Assembly (NCBI GenBank): GCA_964471235.1
Contig: CAYYGL010000024.1
Coordinates: forward strand, 1 to 36,282
Reading direction: 5' to 3'
Length of the DNA: 36,282 nt
Source of the DNA: CAYYGL01 sp964471235
GTDB lineage: Bacteria; Calditrichota; Calditrichia; RBG-13-44-9; J075
The position numbers and the translations under genes were made by a program. Shown one piece after another: positions 1 through 9,420 of the stretch. Under the pieces are notes generated by a model that was given only the letters and a program-made list of their open reading frames with translations, did no database searches and was not told where the DNA came from. Numbering within the stretch: the stretch's first letter is position 1; every line of letters starts with the position of its first letter.

Positions 1-646
1 GAATATTTCTCAGGCGGGTTAATACACTGTCCAACGCAACCGCGGCGGCTTCTGCATCCGTGCCGGGATAGGCATCCCCGCGCATTTCCACCCGGGAAGT
101 AATCGGTTTAGCGGCTTGCTCCTCCAGGCTCTTTACCCTGCCATCCCAAAACTGAAAGCCCTGGTAGCTTGCCATCCCGCTCTCATCGGCATTAAAAGCG
201 GTATTGAAGACAGTGGGGGCGTTCCGGGGAGTTAGGTTGATGGGTTGACCGCTAATGGCGGAAACGGAGATCAGCCGATCGGGACCTAATCCCACACCAC
301 TGACCCCCACCGGAAACTGACGGCGATCGCCAAAGGCAAACTCCGGATGATGACAGGTGGCGCAAGCCACATCCTTCTCGCCGCTGATTATCGGATCAAA
401 AAACAACAATCTCCCCAGGGCAATTCTTTCCTGGCGAGGCGGGTTGTTGGGCGGGTAGGGAATGCTTCCCAATGGTTCCAGATTAAATCGGGTACGGAGA
501 TCCTCACTGGTGTTCAACGGGGTATTGTCCGAATTGCTGCTGCATCCTGCCCAGATCAATAACCCGAGAAGTACCCAGCCCAATTTAAAAACAGACCTAA
601 CAACAGACCTCCCTCGCTCTTTAATTTGATGAAAGATAGACTGCAT
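1..646 (-). CDS. Di-heme cytochrome c peroxidase (MauG/CcpA family) lipoprotein, 3'-truncated by window edge
   Basis: The first 215 residues are visible; the C-terminus lies beyond base 1. Residues 22-35 form a hydrophobic signal ending in a lipobox (LIWAGC), so the protein is probably lipid-anchored in the periplasm. A first c-type heme site CATCH follows at about residue 93, continuing as HPEFAFGD, and then TPRNAPTVFN and FWDGRVKSLEEQA, all typical of bacterial di-heme cytochrome c peroxidases and MauG-like proteins. The family reduces hydrogen peroxide with electrons from small cytochromes, or oxidises protein side chains; which applies here cannot be told. The second heme site would lie outside the window. 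ATG at 644-646 is preceded by a GGAGGG ribosome site 4-5 bases upstream. Family is confident, substrate unknown. Confidence 0.88.
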   Translation of the reverse strand, partial: MQSIFHQIKERGRSVVRSVFKLGWVLLGLLIWAGCSSNSDNTPLNTSEDLRTRFNLEPLGSIPYPPNNPPRQERIALGRLLFFDPIISGEKDVACATCHHPEFAFGDRRQFPVGVSGVGLGPDRLISVSAISGQPINLTPRNAPTVFNTAFNADESGMASYQGFQFWDGRVKSLEEQAAKPITSRVEMRGDAYPGTDAEAAAVALDSVLTRLRNI

Positions 647-1564
647 AAAACCCTCCGTGTGTTTAATATATTGAAAATTAAGCCCTTTCGGGACATGGTG
701 GCAGGAAATTACCAGCCGGATTTGCCCTCGGGTTGGCTATTTCCAGGAAAAACTAACCGTCAAGTACAAGCGTGGTAACGGCATCTAATAAGCCCGGTAT
801 TCACCAAACCCCCGGGTTCCATTGTTGAACCGGCATGCTGGCTGGTGTTCTTACCACTGTTCCGATTCGAGCTATCCCCTATAACGAAAAAATATGAACA
901 ACCATCCTCCTTTGTTTTGGTTAAACGACTCTATTTATTAACAGACGTTGGTGATATTTGGGTGAGGCCTATTCCCGGAAAGCACAGGATGGATGAGAGA
1001 TACCCCGGCACCTGATTCGGTACGCGATGAGATGGAGGAAAACACAATGCCATTGTGCCCTGCAATGCATATCTATTTTGCAAAATCTCCGGTGCCGCAT
1101 GACGCGGTCCACATCCCCCGGGGATGCTCACTTTCCATATCCCAAAGCCTGTTCAAATCTTTACTTTACTGAAAAAAAGTTGCTCCGCTTTTTCGATAGT
1201 CTACGATTTTTAATTCATGCAATAAATCGAAAACGGAAATTCATTGAAAACGTAAGATTATGGGTATGCCTGCTCCTGTCTTTACGGCTAACAGGACCGA
1301 TTTGATGTTATCAAACTTTACAATTCTGATTGATTCAACTTTCCCCTCAACATCCCAAGGAATGAAGCAGGAGAGATTCGAAATTGCGGAAAAGGAAAGT
1401 TACGAAAACAGTTAATATTTCATTGTAAGAATATACCACATTAATTTATTTTAAACAATTGTTGTGGATCATTTTTTTAAACTAAATTAATTTAATTAAA
1501 ATCACTATTACAAAAACTGTCTGCTGCTAAATTTTGTTTTCGTCTCAGCGATAAAGAGAAAATT
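647..1564. other. Long non-coding stretch, no gene recognised
   Basis: This 918-base interval lies between the divergent peroxidase and rhomboid genes. Reading frames here are short and low in coding character, and I recognise no protein family, tRNA or conserved RNA. Bases about 1400-1560 are very AT-rich, which fits a promoter region for the rightward rhomboid gene, but I cannot place convincing -35/-10 boxes. Confidence 0.4.
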
Positions 1565-2119
1565 ATGAGAGTCACGTACAATGCTCCTTTTGTATTAACT
1601 TTTACCCTGATTGCTTCGTTGGTGATGTTTCTCAATCAACACGTGATACCTGGCATCACCGAGCATTTTTTTGCCTTGTTGCCTGTTATGTCTTACAAAG
1701 ATCCTCTTACCTACCCGCGGTTTGTCACCTATGTTTTCGGGCATGCCAACTGGAACCATTTGATGTCTAACCTAACCTTTCTGCTGCTGTTGGGGCCCAT
1801 GTTGGAAGAAAAATACGGAAGTAATAATTTAATCATCATGGCGTTGATAACCGCCCTGGTTACCGGATTCTTAAATCACTTCCTTTTCTCGACAGGTTTA
1901 ATTGGAGCCAGTGGAATTGTTTTTATGATGATATTATTGAGTTCTTTTACCAATGTTCGCGCCGGTTATATTCCCTTAACGTTTCTCCTGGTTTTGGTTC
2001 TGTTTTTAAGCAAAGAGGTGATGAATGCGTTTGTTCAAAACAATATTTCCGAGTTTTCCCATATCGTGGGCGGTATTTGCGGAAGTGTTTTCGGATTCTG
2101 GAAGCGTAAAACAAAATGA
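1565..2119 (+). CDS. Rhomboid-family intramembrane serine protease
   Basis: A 184-residue polytopic membrane protein with about six hydrophobic segments. It carries the rhomboid signatures in order: HLMSN (His65, Asn69) in the second helix, GASG with the predicted nucleophile Ser116, and His166 in the last helix followed by the small-residue run GGICGSVFG. Ser116 and His166 form the expected catalytic dyad. Rhomboids cleave transmembrane segments of substrates inside the membrane; no substrate can be named. The size is that of a minimal six-helix bacterial rhomboid without extra domains. The gene stands alone, with no clear ribosome site ahead of ATG 1565 beyond a weak AAAGAGAAAA. Confidence 0.87.
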   Translation: MRVTYNAPFVLTFTLIASLVMFLNQHVIPGITEHFFALLPVMSYKDPLTYPRFVTYVFGHANWNHLMSNLTFLLLLGPMLEEKYGSNNLIIMALITALVTGFLNHFLFSTGLIGASGIVFMMILLSSFTNVRAGYIPLTFLLVLVLFLSKEVMNAFVQNNISEFSHIVGGICGSVFGFWKRKTK

Positions 2120-2380
2120 GATGAAACCGATAGTTACGGGTGATTGATAGAATAATGCCCCCGCCTGCCCCGATGGGGAGTGGGGAAATTCGGTATTCGG
2201 TTTGTTGGGTTTAGCGGAATTCCCCCGGTTTCTCTTCTGGAAAGAGAGGGATTGGGAGTGAGTTTAAAAAAAACAGACAACATGCCGAAGTTGAAAATCC
2301 GGAAACCATTTAAGGAGCACCCCCTCAGGAGCGATAATTGGTGCCGTTAAGCTGCACATCCAACAAAGGAGAGGCAAATT

Positions 2381-3361
2381 ATGAAACGACAGACCGAAAG
2401 GCAGGACCTCCTGGAGCAAGCGGAGCGGTTTGAACAATCCGGGGAATGGAACCGGGCGGTGCAAATTTATCGGAGAATGGTCAAGACAGAAAAAAATCCG
2501 GCAGTCTGGGGTGCTTATGCCTGGGGATTGCTTGGCAACCGGCAATTCAAAGAAGCATTGGAGGCTGCCAAAAAAATGGCGGTCCTGCTGAAGAAGCACT
2601 CCTCTCCGACCTTACTGGCATCGGTAAGAGGGTTGATTGGGTATGTGCATCACTGTGCCGGGAGGCGGGTGTTGGCAGAACGGTATTACCGGCAATCCAT
2701 CGAGCAATATCCGCGTGCGGAGATATATGTGTTGTTAGGTACCCTGTTACGGGAGCAGGAAAAAAACATCGAAGCAAAGGTTTGTTATCAAAAAGCATTG
2801 GAGATTGAACCCCGTTATGTGGAGGCACGCTATAATCTTGCCCTCTGGTACCGCCGGCATCATGACATGCATCGAGCAGCAGAACACCTTCGGAAGGTAC
2901 TGGAAATAAACCCCTCCTATGCCCCGGCATTGTCATTATATGCTACGGTGTTATGGCAGGAGGGTGGGAAAGGAATTGACGAAGCGAAAAAACGGCTCCA
3001 CCAGGCACTCCGGTTGCAGCCGGGGCGTTCTGAGAGTCATGTTTTTCTGGCATATTGTTTGATATCCCGGGGGAAGATTCATCTGGCAAAACAGCAACTC
3101 CAACAGGCAATTGATAAACTTCCGGATAACAGTACCTTATGGTGGAGTTATGGCTGGTTATTGGGTGAATTTTTTGATGATGCGGAACAGGCGGAAGTCT
3201 GTTTTCGTCGGGCGCTGGAGTTGAACCCCCGGGACGGTCTGGGATATTTTTACTTTGCTGAATTTTTGCAGCATCGGGAGCGGTTTTCGGAAGCCCGGGC
3301 AGCCCTGCAAAAAGCAGCCGACATGGGGGTAACAAAAGCCCGGGAGCCAAGAGAAGCATAG
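2381..3361 (+). CDS. Tetratricopeptide (TPR) repeat protein
   Basis: A 326-residue soluble protein made almost wholly of TPR units. Clear repeats run at about residues 8-38, 113-146, 147-180, 181-216, 217-250, 251-286 and 287-320, with the typical A..YY..AL...P pattern (for example YQKALEIEPRYVEARYNLA). No signal peptide or membrane segment is seen, so it probably acts in the cytoplasm as a protein-protein adaptor; the partner is unknown. ATG 2381 is preceded by AAGGAGAGG at ideal spacing, which fixes the start. It is a single gene with the convergent sensor kinase downstream. Confidence 0.85.
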   Translation: MKRQTERQDLLEQAERFEQSGEWNRAVQIYRRMVKTEKNPAVWGAYAWGLLGNRQFKEALEAAKKMAVLLKKHSSPTLLASVRGLIGYVHHCAGRRVLAERYYRQSIEQYPRAEIYVLLGTLLREQEKNIEAKVCYQKALEIEPRYVEARYNLALWYRRHHDMHRAAEHLRKVLEINPSYAPALSLYATVLWQEGGKGIDEAKKRLHQALRLQPGRSESHVFLAYCLISRGKIHLAKQQLQQAIDKLPDNSTLWWSYGWLLGEFFDDAEQAEVCFRRALELNPRDGLGYFYFAEFLQHRERFSEARAALQKAADMGVTKAREPREA

Positions 3362-3520
3362 GTGAGCATTCATCACCTGCCCGCACCGAAAGCAGCGCGA
3401 CGCGACACCCAAAAATGTTCCGGGAAATGAGTGCCCGTCAACGGTCAATTTTGCCTCCGCACTCTGCCTTCACGTTATCCGAGTCGCTTATCCACCTGCA
3501 GGTCCTTCAGGGGAGCGAAA

Positions 3521-4711
3521 TCATCCCTTTTTCAAAACAATCCGAAAAATCGAACCGCTCCCCACCTGGGATTCCTTCAAATAAATTTTGCCGCCATGAT
3601 AGTTCTCAATAATTCGCTTTGCCAGGCTTAACCCCAATCCCCAGCCTCGCTTTTTGGTACTGAAGCCGGGTTTAAAAATATCTTTGCGGGCAGCATTGTG
3701 AATCCCCTTCCCGGAATCCTGAACATCAATAAACACCTGGTCTTCCCCCAACAAGCCGCAGGAAATGGTTATGACGCCGCCATCCTCTTCCAGGGCATCA
3801 AGGGCGTTCTTGATTAAATTTTCCAGCACCCAGGAGAACAGATCTTTATTGAACCGAACCAGCGGGATATTATGATTCGCTTTAAATTCCAGTCGAATTT
3901 TGCCATTTTTCTGCGGAATACGATTTCGGAAGTATTGCACCGTTTCTTCTATGGTTTCCACAATGTTGCCCGGTTTCATATCCGGCAGGGACCCGATTTG
4001 AGAAAACCGTTTGGTGATGGTTTGCAAACGGGTCAGGTCTTTTTCAACTTCCGGGAGCACCCGGGAAAGATGGGCGGGATCGCTCTTGAGATATTCCAGC
4101 CAGCCCATCAAAGACGATAAAGGAGTGCCCAGTTGGTGAGCCGTCTCTTTTGCCATGCCTACCCAGATCAACCGCTCTTCACTTTTTTTAATCGAGTTGA
4201 ATCCGGCGTAGCCAATTAATATGAACAGGGCAACCACAATAATCTCGATGTATGGCAGCCAGCGCAACCGACGAATAATTTCAGACTCCCCGTAATAATA
4301 ATAGCCCAATACCCGTCCTTTATAAGAGATGGAGATGGGCGGGTTTTCCTTCCCAAATTCCCGAATGAGATGATTGAGAAGACGCAGGGTATCCGGCGGG
4401 ATTGGTTGAATCATCTCCGGTATACCAATATTTTTCCAGAACTGGGGGCGCCTTTCCGCATCGGTATAAATAATGGGGTAATCTGCGGTCTGGATGACAT
4501 TCTGAAAAAAGAAGCTGAGGTCAACTATCGATTCGTTATTGATATTTTCTTCAAAAATTTTGACTTTGAAATTTAAAAATTCCCGGGATTGCTCCTGTAA
4601 GACCTTTACCAGGGTTTGGGTATAGTACAAAAAGCCGATGGTAATGAGAATCGCCAGCGCAAATAAAAAGCTTTTGAAATTTCCCTTAAAACGATATACA
4701 TTTTTGGTCAT
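3521..4711 (-). CDS. Membrane-bound sensor histidine kinase
   Basis: 396 residues: a membrane helix at about 14-33, a periplasmic segment at about 34-152, a second helix at about 154-172, then a kinase core. The phospho-acceptor is His192 in AHQLGTPLSS. The N box ENLIKNALDAL (Asn298, Asn302), G1 box DSGKGI (332-337) and G2 box GWGLGLSLAK (356-365) mark an intact HATPase domain. It therefore should autophosphorylate and pass phosphate to a response regulator. There is no recognisable HAMP or PAS domain between helix 2 and the His box, and no response regulator is encoded nearby, so the partner is unknown. AAGGA 8-9 bases ahead of ATG 4711 supports the start. Confidence 0.9.
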   Translation of the reverse strand: MTKNVYRFKGNFKSFLFALAILITIGFLYYTQTLVKVLQEQSREFLNFKVKIFEENINNESIVDLSFFFQNVIQTADYPIIYTDAERRPQFWKNIGIPEMIQPIPPDTLRLLNHLIREFGKENPPISISYKGRVLGYYYYGESEIIRRLRWLPYIEIIVVALFILIGYAGFNSIKKSEERLIWVGMAKETAHQLGTPLSSLMGWLEYLKSDPAHLSRVLPEVEKDLTRLQTITKRFSQIGSLPDMKPGNIVETIEETVQYFRNRIPQKNGKIRLEFKANHNIPLVRFNKDLFSWVLENLIKNALDALEEDGGVITISCGLLGEDQVFIDVQDSGKGIHNAARKDIFKPGFSTKKRGWGLGLSLAKRIIENYHGGKIYLKESQVGSGSIFRIVLKKG

Positions 4712-5063
4712 GAAAAAAAGTCCTTATGCTGTTCCTTTTCATCTTTCCGGAATCCATAAAGATGGTCGGGATAAAATTTTTTTTCGCTCGGCAATGGAGT
4801 TGAGAATCGTTTTTTTTATCTCCCGTCCTTTCATTCCGCAATGTTCTCAAAGCGCTTAATTTTAATGGAGAAAAGAGCTTAAATCAATGGATAAAGATAG
4901 CACCCGGAGAAAATTTAACCGAACACCCCGGCAGAAGGGGTTCAGGTCAGGCTAAAAGGAGGGGATAAGGTATAGGGGAATATAGTTGTCGGGGTTGTGT
5001 AAGAATGGTTAAGTTTTGCAATTGGTCATTTAAATTTTCATCTTAAATAAAGGAGGAGCGGAT
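4712..5063. other. Divergent intergenic region
   Basis: 352 bases between the leftward kinase and the rightward deaminase. It must hold both promoters. I find no hexamer pair good enough to call. A strong AAAGGAGGAG ribosome site at 5048-5057 belongs to the deaminase. Confidence 0.35.
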
Positions 5064-5561
5064 ATGCCGCCATTGACATTCCTGAGTTGGGACGAGTATT
5101 TCATGGGAATTGCCATTTTTACGTCTCTGCGCTCCAAAGACCCCAACAGCAAAGTTGGCGCGGTAATCGTGAATGCGGAAAATCATATTGTGGGAACCGG
5201 TTACAACGGTTTTGTCGCCCATGCAGACGAATCGCTGTTCAGTTGGGAACGGGAAGGGGAGTGGATAGAGACCAAATATCCTTACGTGGTGCACGCGGAA
5301 GCAAATGCCATTTTAAACTCCACCACCAGTGATTTGCGCAATTGCCGGATTTACGCCACGCTGTTCCCATGCAATGAATGCGCCAAACACATTGCCCAAA
5401 AAGGTATTGCCGAGGTAGTATACCTTTCCGACAAGTACCGCGGAAAAGATTTCCATACCGCTTCGGAATTAATTTTCAAAGCCGCCGGCATCCGGGTACG
5501 AAAATTAACATTACCTCCGCTGAAAGATATCCTTGAAAAATTTTCCGGTTACATCGGGTAA
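5064..5561 (+). CDS. Deoxycytidylate (dCMP) deaminase
   Basis: 165 residues with the zinc cytidine/dCMP deaminase fold. His77-Ala-Glu79 (HAEAN) supplies a zinc ligand and the proton shuttle; PCNEC (Cys103, Cys106) supplies the other ligands. The opening SWDEYFMGIA and the SKDPNSKVGAVIV segment are typical of dCMP deaminases, which convert dCMP to dUMP and so feed thymidylate synthesis. The ComEB family is the same group, but no competence genes are nearby. Start ATG 5064 has an almost perfect Shine-Dalgarno sequence. It appears to be a single-gene unit. Confidence 0.92.
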   Translation: MPPLTFLSWDEYFMGIAIFTSLRSKDPNSKVGAVIVNAENHIVGTGYNGFVAHADESLFSWEREGEWIETKYPYVVHAEANAILNSTTSDLRNCRIYATLFPCNECAKHIAQKGIAEVVYLSDKYRGKDFHTASELIFKAAGIRVRKLTLPPLKDILEKFSGYIG

Positions 5562-5965
5562 GAATGCCAATCCGGGTGCGCAAAAATCAACCATGCTGTA
5601 GAAGATTTCGACTAAGGCTCACTGCCCAATATGTCGTGCTTGTGGGAATTCTCGTGGGGAAAACGTTTGCCGTCCGGGGGAAGCCGGTTGTTTTTCCCCG
5701 GGGGTAAGACGCTGATAAATTAGCAGATAGCACAATATTTAAAAGGCTCGGATAAAGGGGTGGAAACCTGCAATTCTTTCATTTTTCAAAACGGAGCAGC
5801 GGTAACCGATCAGTATAAACCATGGGTTTGTTTTTGGCACTCATCTTGCACCACTACAAATTACCTGTACTCATACTTACCTCCATCAACCAAAGGCAGG
5901 AGTTTTTTTCTTCTGCCTTTGGCAAATATGCTGAGGTGCACTTTCTCCAACCGACAATTTCAATT
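5562..5965. other. Convergent intergenic region with one stem-loop
   Basis: 404 bases between the 3' ends of the dCMP deaminase and the DUF1684 lipoprotein. Small open frames here look non-coding. The only clear structure is the inverted repeat at 5890-5922. Confidence 0.4.
5890..5922. repeat. Perfect 10-bp inverted repeat, stem-loop
   Basis: CCAAAGGCAG (5890-5899) and CTGCCTTTGG (5913-5922) are perfect complements around a 13-base T-rich loop. It lies between two convergent genes. Neither strand has a T-run directly after the stem, so it is not a textbook intrinsic terminator, though it may still protect a transcript end. Confidence 0.6.
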
Positions 5966-6604
5966 TCATTCATGCTTCTTAAAAAGTTTTTCCCCGGCGG
6001 TCACCGGAAAGGGGAGATGATTTTCCGGCGGAGGAATGGCGCAGGTATAAGCCGGGTTATAGGCACAATATGGATTATATGCCAGGTTAAAATCGACCAC
6101 GTAATAATTTTCCTCGTTCTCGGTTAAATCTATATACCTGCCGCCGCCGTACGTCTCCTTGCCGTTGGTTTCATCGGTAAATCCCAGAAACAAAAGATGT
6201 TGCAGTTCCGGTTCCTCGCGCAACATTTTGTAAATTTGGAGGCGATATCGCTGCTGCCGGTATACAAAATCAAAGTATCCGTATTTGAGTGCCGGGCGCA
6301 AATCCCCTCCGGTGGCGCGTATCGTATCTATCATTACCGAATCATAGCGAATGATAGGACCTTCAAAACGAAACGAAATATCCACCGGGTAATAGTGTAA
6401 GCCGGTAAAAGACGCTTTATCCTCCGGCAGCAGTGGGGAATTTTCATTGGTTTTAAACAGCAAATCTTTCTGTTTCCGATGCTGTTCCACAAATGCCAGT
6501 TCAGCTTCTTCTTCCGGGGAGAGGTGGTGGCAATTGGGCAGGAGGAGGAGAAGGAGAATCCCGAATAGGACCTGCAGAAAAGCTTTTTGCACCGGCACTT
6601 TCAT
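5966..6604 (-). CDS. DUF1684 family lipoprotein
   Basis: 212 residues. An N-terminal hydrophobic run ends in a lipobox (LLLLPNC, Cys25), so the mature protein is probably lipid-anchored. The C-terminal block (ETYGGGRYIDL, VVDFNLAYNPYCAYN, CAIPPPENHLPFPVTAGEK) is the hallmark of DUF1684 (PF07920), whose biochemical role is not known. It starts inside the end of the YbjQ-like gene (ATGA overlap, 4 bases), so translation is likely coupled. It is the last gene of a three-gene leftward unit with the YbjQ-like and HAD genes. Confidence 0.87.
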   Translation of the reverse strand: MKVPVQKAFLQVLFGILLLLLLPNCHHLSPEEEAELAFVEQHRKQKDLLFKTNENSPLLPEDKASFTGLHYYPVDISFRFEGPIIRYDSVMIDTIRATGGDLRPALKYGYFDFVYRQQRYRLQIYKMLREEPELQHLLFLGFTDETNGKETYGGGRYIDLTENEENYYVVDFNLAYNPYCAYNPAYTCAIPPPENHLPFPVTAGEKLFKKHE

Positions 6605-6915
6605 TGTACGACCACTGCCGTTCCGGATGCCGTCACCATCAACATGCCTTCCCGGATCACCTCGTAGTCGAGGTCCACTCCAACCACGGCATTGGCGCCC
6701 GCCTGAGCGGCGTGTTGAGCCATTTCGTCCAGGGCAATTTGACGAGCCTGGATGAGTTTGCTTTCATAAGCGCCGGAGCGCCCGCCTACAATGTCGGTAA
6801 TACTGGCAAAAAGGTCCCGAACAATATTCGCCCCCATAATGGCCTCTCCCGCTACAATGCCTTTGTAAGCGGTGATAGTTTTCCCTTCAATCGTGGGCGT
6901 GGTGGTAACGATCAT
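6601..6915 (-). CDS. YbjQ/UPF0145 family protein
   Basis: 104 residues matching the YbjQ (UPF0145, DUF74) family: MIVTTTPTIEGK at the start, YKGIVAGEAIMGANIVRD, a RSGAYESKL motif and the core AGANAVVGVDLDYE. The family forms small soluble oligomers; no activity is established. The length equals the usual family length. GGAGGAAAA lies directly ahead of ATG 6915, inside the end of the HAD gene, and the two overlap by 4 bases, as do this gene and the DUF1684 gene after it. Confidence 0.9.
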   Translation of the reverse strand: MIVTTTPTIEGKTITAYKGIVAGEAIMGANIVRDLFASITDIVGGRSGAYESKLIQARQIALDEMAQHAAQAGANAVVGVDLDYEVIREGMLMVTASGTAVVVQ

Positions 6916-7766
6916 TTTTCCTCCGCTTGTTTTGTCTTTTTATACCATCCCGGCAACGCCGCAATGGAAGATAACAGATAATTGGGAAGTTTACTTTTCC
7001 GGGTGAGTTTCCGTTTGCGGAACTTTCCGGTTTGCACGGCAATGGTTTGCAATCCCAGCCGGGCAGCTCCTTTGATGTCAGCTTCCATATCATCTCCAAT
7101 CATGGCAATATTTTCTGCCGGCAATCCGATTTGGGCAATGGCATGCCGAAAGAACCCCGGGCTGGGTTTGCCAATGACAAACGCCCGCTTTCGGGTGGCG
7201 TATTCCAGCGCTGCCACAATCCCCCCGGCATCAATTGCCAGACCGTCACCCCGCTGCCAGTAACGGTTCTTCTGAAGGGCTAACATCCGGGCACCCCCCA
7301 TTATCAACCGAAATACCTGGTTCAGATTATCATACGTTAAATCTTCTCCCACATCCCCGATGACCACATACTCCGGTTTGTTGGCAGTAATCCGAAAATC
7401 TTTAAATTCCCGGTACACATCCCCTCGCAGGTATAGATGGATGGCTTTCACCCCTTTGGACTTCAGCCACAGGGATGCGGCGTAAGGGGCAGTGTAAATT
7501 TGCTCGGGGGTCAGCTTAAATCCCATCCGCTGTAAATTGGTATACAACGACATCCGGCTCCGTCGGGTGGTATTGGTGAGCAGCATATAGGGGATAGAAT
7601 TTTTGTTCAGGAAATCAATCGCTTCCAGGGCACCGTGGATTAATTGTTTCTCAATCAGTAGCACCCCGTCGATATCAATGAAGAACCCCTTTACCGGTGC
7701 CCGGGAAGTCGAGGCGGATGTGGTTTTTGTTTGATCCATAATCGCCACATTATTTTTAAAAGCCAT
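6912..7766 (-). CDS. HAD-superfamily class IIA sugar/nucleotide phosphatase (NagD/LHPP-like)
   Basis: 284 residues with all HAD motifs. Motif I is FIDIDGVLL (nucleophile Asp31, Asp33), motif II LLTNTTRRSR (64-70), the motif III lysine is in IGKPSPGFF (Lys200), and motif IV is MIGDDMEADI (Asp225, Asp226). The cap domain between motifs II and III is of the C2 type, as in NagD, 4-nitrophenylphosphatase and LHPP. It should be a magnesium-dependent phosphatase; substrate unknown. Start choice is uncertain: ATG 7766 has no clear ribosome site, and an internal ATG at residue 10 has none either. First gene of the overlapping trio. Confidence 0.87.
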   Translation of the reverse strand: MAFKNNVAIMDQTKTTSASTSRAPVKGFFIDIDGVLLIEKQLIHGALEAIDFLNKNSIPYMLLTNTTRRSRMSLYTNLQRMGFKLTPEQIYTAPYAASLWLKSKGVKAIHLYLRGDVYREFKDFRITANKPEYVVIGDVGEDLTYDNLNQVFRLIMGGARMLALQKNRYWQRGDGLAIDAGGIVAALEYATRKRAFVIGKPSPGFFRHAIAQIGLPAENIAMIGDDMEADIKGAARLGLQTIAVQTGKFRKRKLTRKSKLPNYLLSSIAALPGWYKKTKQAEEK

Positions 7767-7915
7767 CCGAACAGAGTTTACAACGAAAGAAGGACTTTCT
7801 CAAGAAGTTTTTTGGGGTGATTCCCCGGTTAAAGCGAACAAGAAAAGCACCCCGGGCTAATCTACCGTAGGAGGGGAACGATTATACTTCATAATAGGAC
7901 AGGAAGGATACAACA

Positions 7916-9379
7916 ATGTACAGCAACAAACAGGAACAGGACAGGCGCCCCTTTTTTGAGAAAGAATTTTCCTGCCCGGTCTGTGGCAAACCATCAATCC
8001 ATTATTACTTGCGGGATCGAACCTATGTGGTTGATCGACGGGAGGACGACTATTTTATCAGCCGGTATACCTGGCGAAAGCCGGAACATAAGCGCTATCA
8101 TATCTATGCCTTTCACATCTGGCATTGTCCTCATTGTAAGTTTACCGATGAAAGGACAAGCTTTTTTCAAAAACAGTTCAAAAAGGCGCGGGGGCAGTTT
8201 GAACATTTACAGCGAAAGGTGCTGGAAGAGGCATCGACGGATCCGGTGGTTAAACTGATCAGCGAGCAAATCGAATATCCTACCGTAGAATTGCTGTCGG
8301 TTCTGAATCTCCATTTATTAGCCACTTATCTCCAGCTATTGGCGGAGGATAAATACCGGGATTACGAAAAACTGGGGAGACTGTACCTGCGAATTTCCTG
8401 GATTTTCCGAATCCTCTCCCCCGATCCGAAATCTTCCGGGATGAATCAGTTCATTATGGAATTTTTCAATTTGTTCGATCATCTCCAAAACCACATTTTA
8501 AACACCTTAAACCACCTGGAAGATTTAAACTGGCTGGTTCGTCAGGAAGCGGAAAGCGCCCCTACCCGGGCATGGGATTTATACCTGAAAAAATACGATC
8601 CGCAATTTCGTCAACTTTATCAAACAACTCTGAGGACCAGTGAACAGATGATTCACCATCTGGGAGAATACTCAACCCTGGGGGAACGGATAAAATCGGA
8701 CTTTCTCACGTCCACGCACACGATGTTCAACCTGCCCTATCCGCCCTATTCTCATTATTTTGAATTTTTAGAGACGCTTCGCCAAAACGGCTGGCAGGAG
8801 GTTCCCTTTCAGGAAGAGGATGCCCTTCGCCAGGCGGAAATTTATTATTCGGCTTCGGTGGCAGCGCCTGATGCCGGCGAGGACAAATTTAAGCGTTTTA
8901 AAATTCGGAAATTAATCATTATTCTGAATGAAAAATTGCGAAAATATCAAACCGCTCTGCAGCAACTCGACAAGCTGTATGATGAGACAGTACAGTTAAA
9001 ACGGGTCGCACATGACCGACTGGAAAAAATCGAATGTGAGGAAGCAGACAACACCTTCGATCCGTTTCATCTAAAAAACATCGTCAAGCGTTCTCGGGAA
9101 ATATTGACCCAATTAGACCCTATCCGAAAGCGGCTTCTGGAAGCAATTATGGAAAAAAACGAACGGACAGCCCGGACGCTGTACAATCACTACCCCGATG
9201 TATCACCGGAGGCGTTACAGCAAATTTTAGAGGATGCCGGGATTGATGAAAGCATCATTACCCGGTATGCCCGCCTGAGGAAACAGGAACAGCGCAAAGG
9301 GATTTTTCAGTTGTTTCGATTTTCTGGGAAGGATTACCGGAAAAACGCTGCCGCACAGCGCCGGGAATCCATGGAATGA
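7916..9379 (+). CDS. DUF2225 zinc-ribbon protein
   Basis: 487 residues. The N-terminus holds two Cys pairs, CPVC (20-23) and CPHC (71-74), framing a DRREDDYF...YHIYAFHIWHCPHCKF segment typical of DUF2225 (PF09986). These probably bind one zinc. The rest is helical with heptad-like stretches (about 320-430), suggesting a coiled-coil or TPR-like body. Function of the family is not established. AGGAAGGAT ahead of ATG 7916 supports the start. No signal peptide; likely cytoplasmic. Confidence 0.78.
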   Translation: MYSNKQEQDRRPFFEKEFSCPVCGKPSIHYYLRDRTYVVDRREDDYFISRYTWRKPEHKRYHIYAFHIWHCPHCKFTDERTSFFQKQFKKARGQFEHLQRKVLEEASTDPVVKLISEQIEYPTVELLSVLNLHLLATYLQLLAEDKYRDYEKLGRLYLRISWIFRILSPDPKSSGMNQFIMEFFNLFDHLQNHILNTLNHLEDLNWLVRQEAESAPTRAWDLYLKKYDPQFRQLYQTTLRTSEQMIHHLGEYSTLGERIKSDFLTSTHTMFNLPYPPYSHYFEFLETLRQNGWQEVPFQEEDALRQAEIYYSASVAAPDAGEDKFKRFKIRKLIIILNEKLRKYQTALQQLDKLYDETVQLKRVAHDRLEKIECEEADNTFDPFHLKNIVKRSREILTQLDPIRKRLLEAIMEKNERTARTLYNHYPDVSPEALQQILEDAGIDESIITRYARLRKQEQRKGIFQLFRFSGKDYRKNAAAQRRESME

Positions 9380-9420
9380 TGATCCGGTAATAGCCTCTGG
9401 TAGGAGTAAATGAATCCGAA

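Noticed and set aside
1027..1305. A 92-codon frame in the first long gap
   Set aside because: No ribosome site, no family and a composition unlike neighbouring genes.
1458..1500. Promoter for the rhomboid gene in AT-rich DNA
   Set aside because: Several TTG and TAA-rich hexamers occur but no pair has both acceptable match and 16-18 base spacing.
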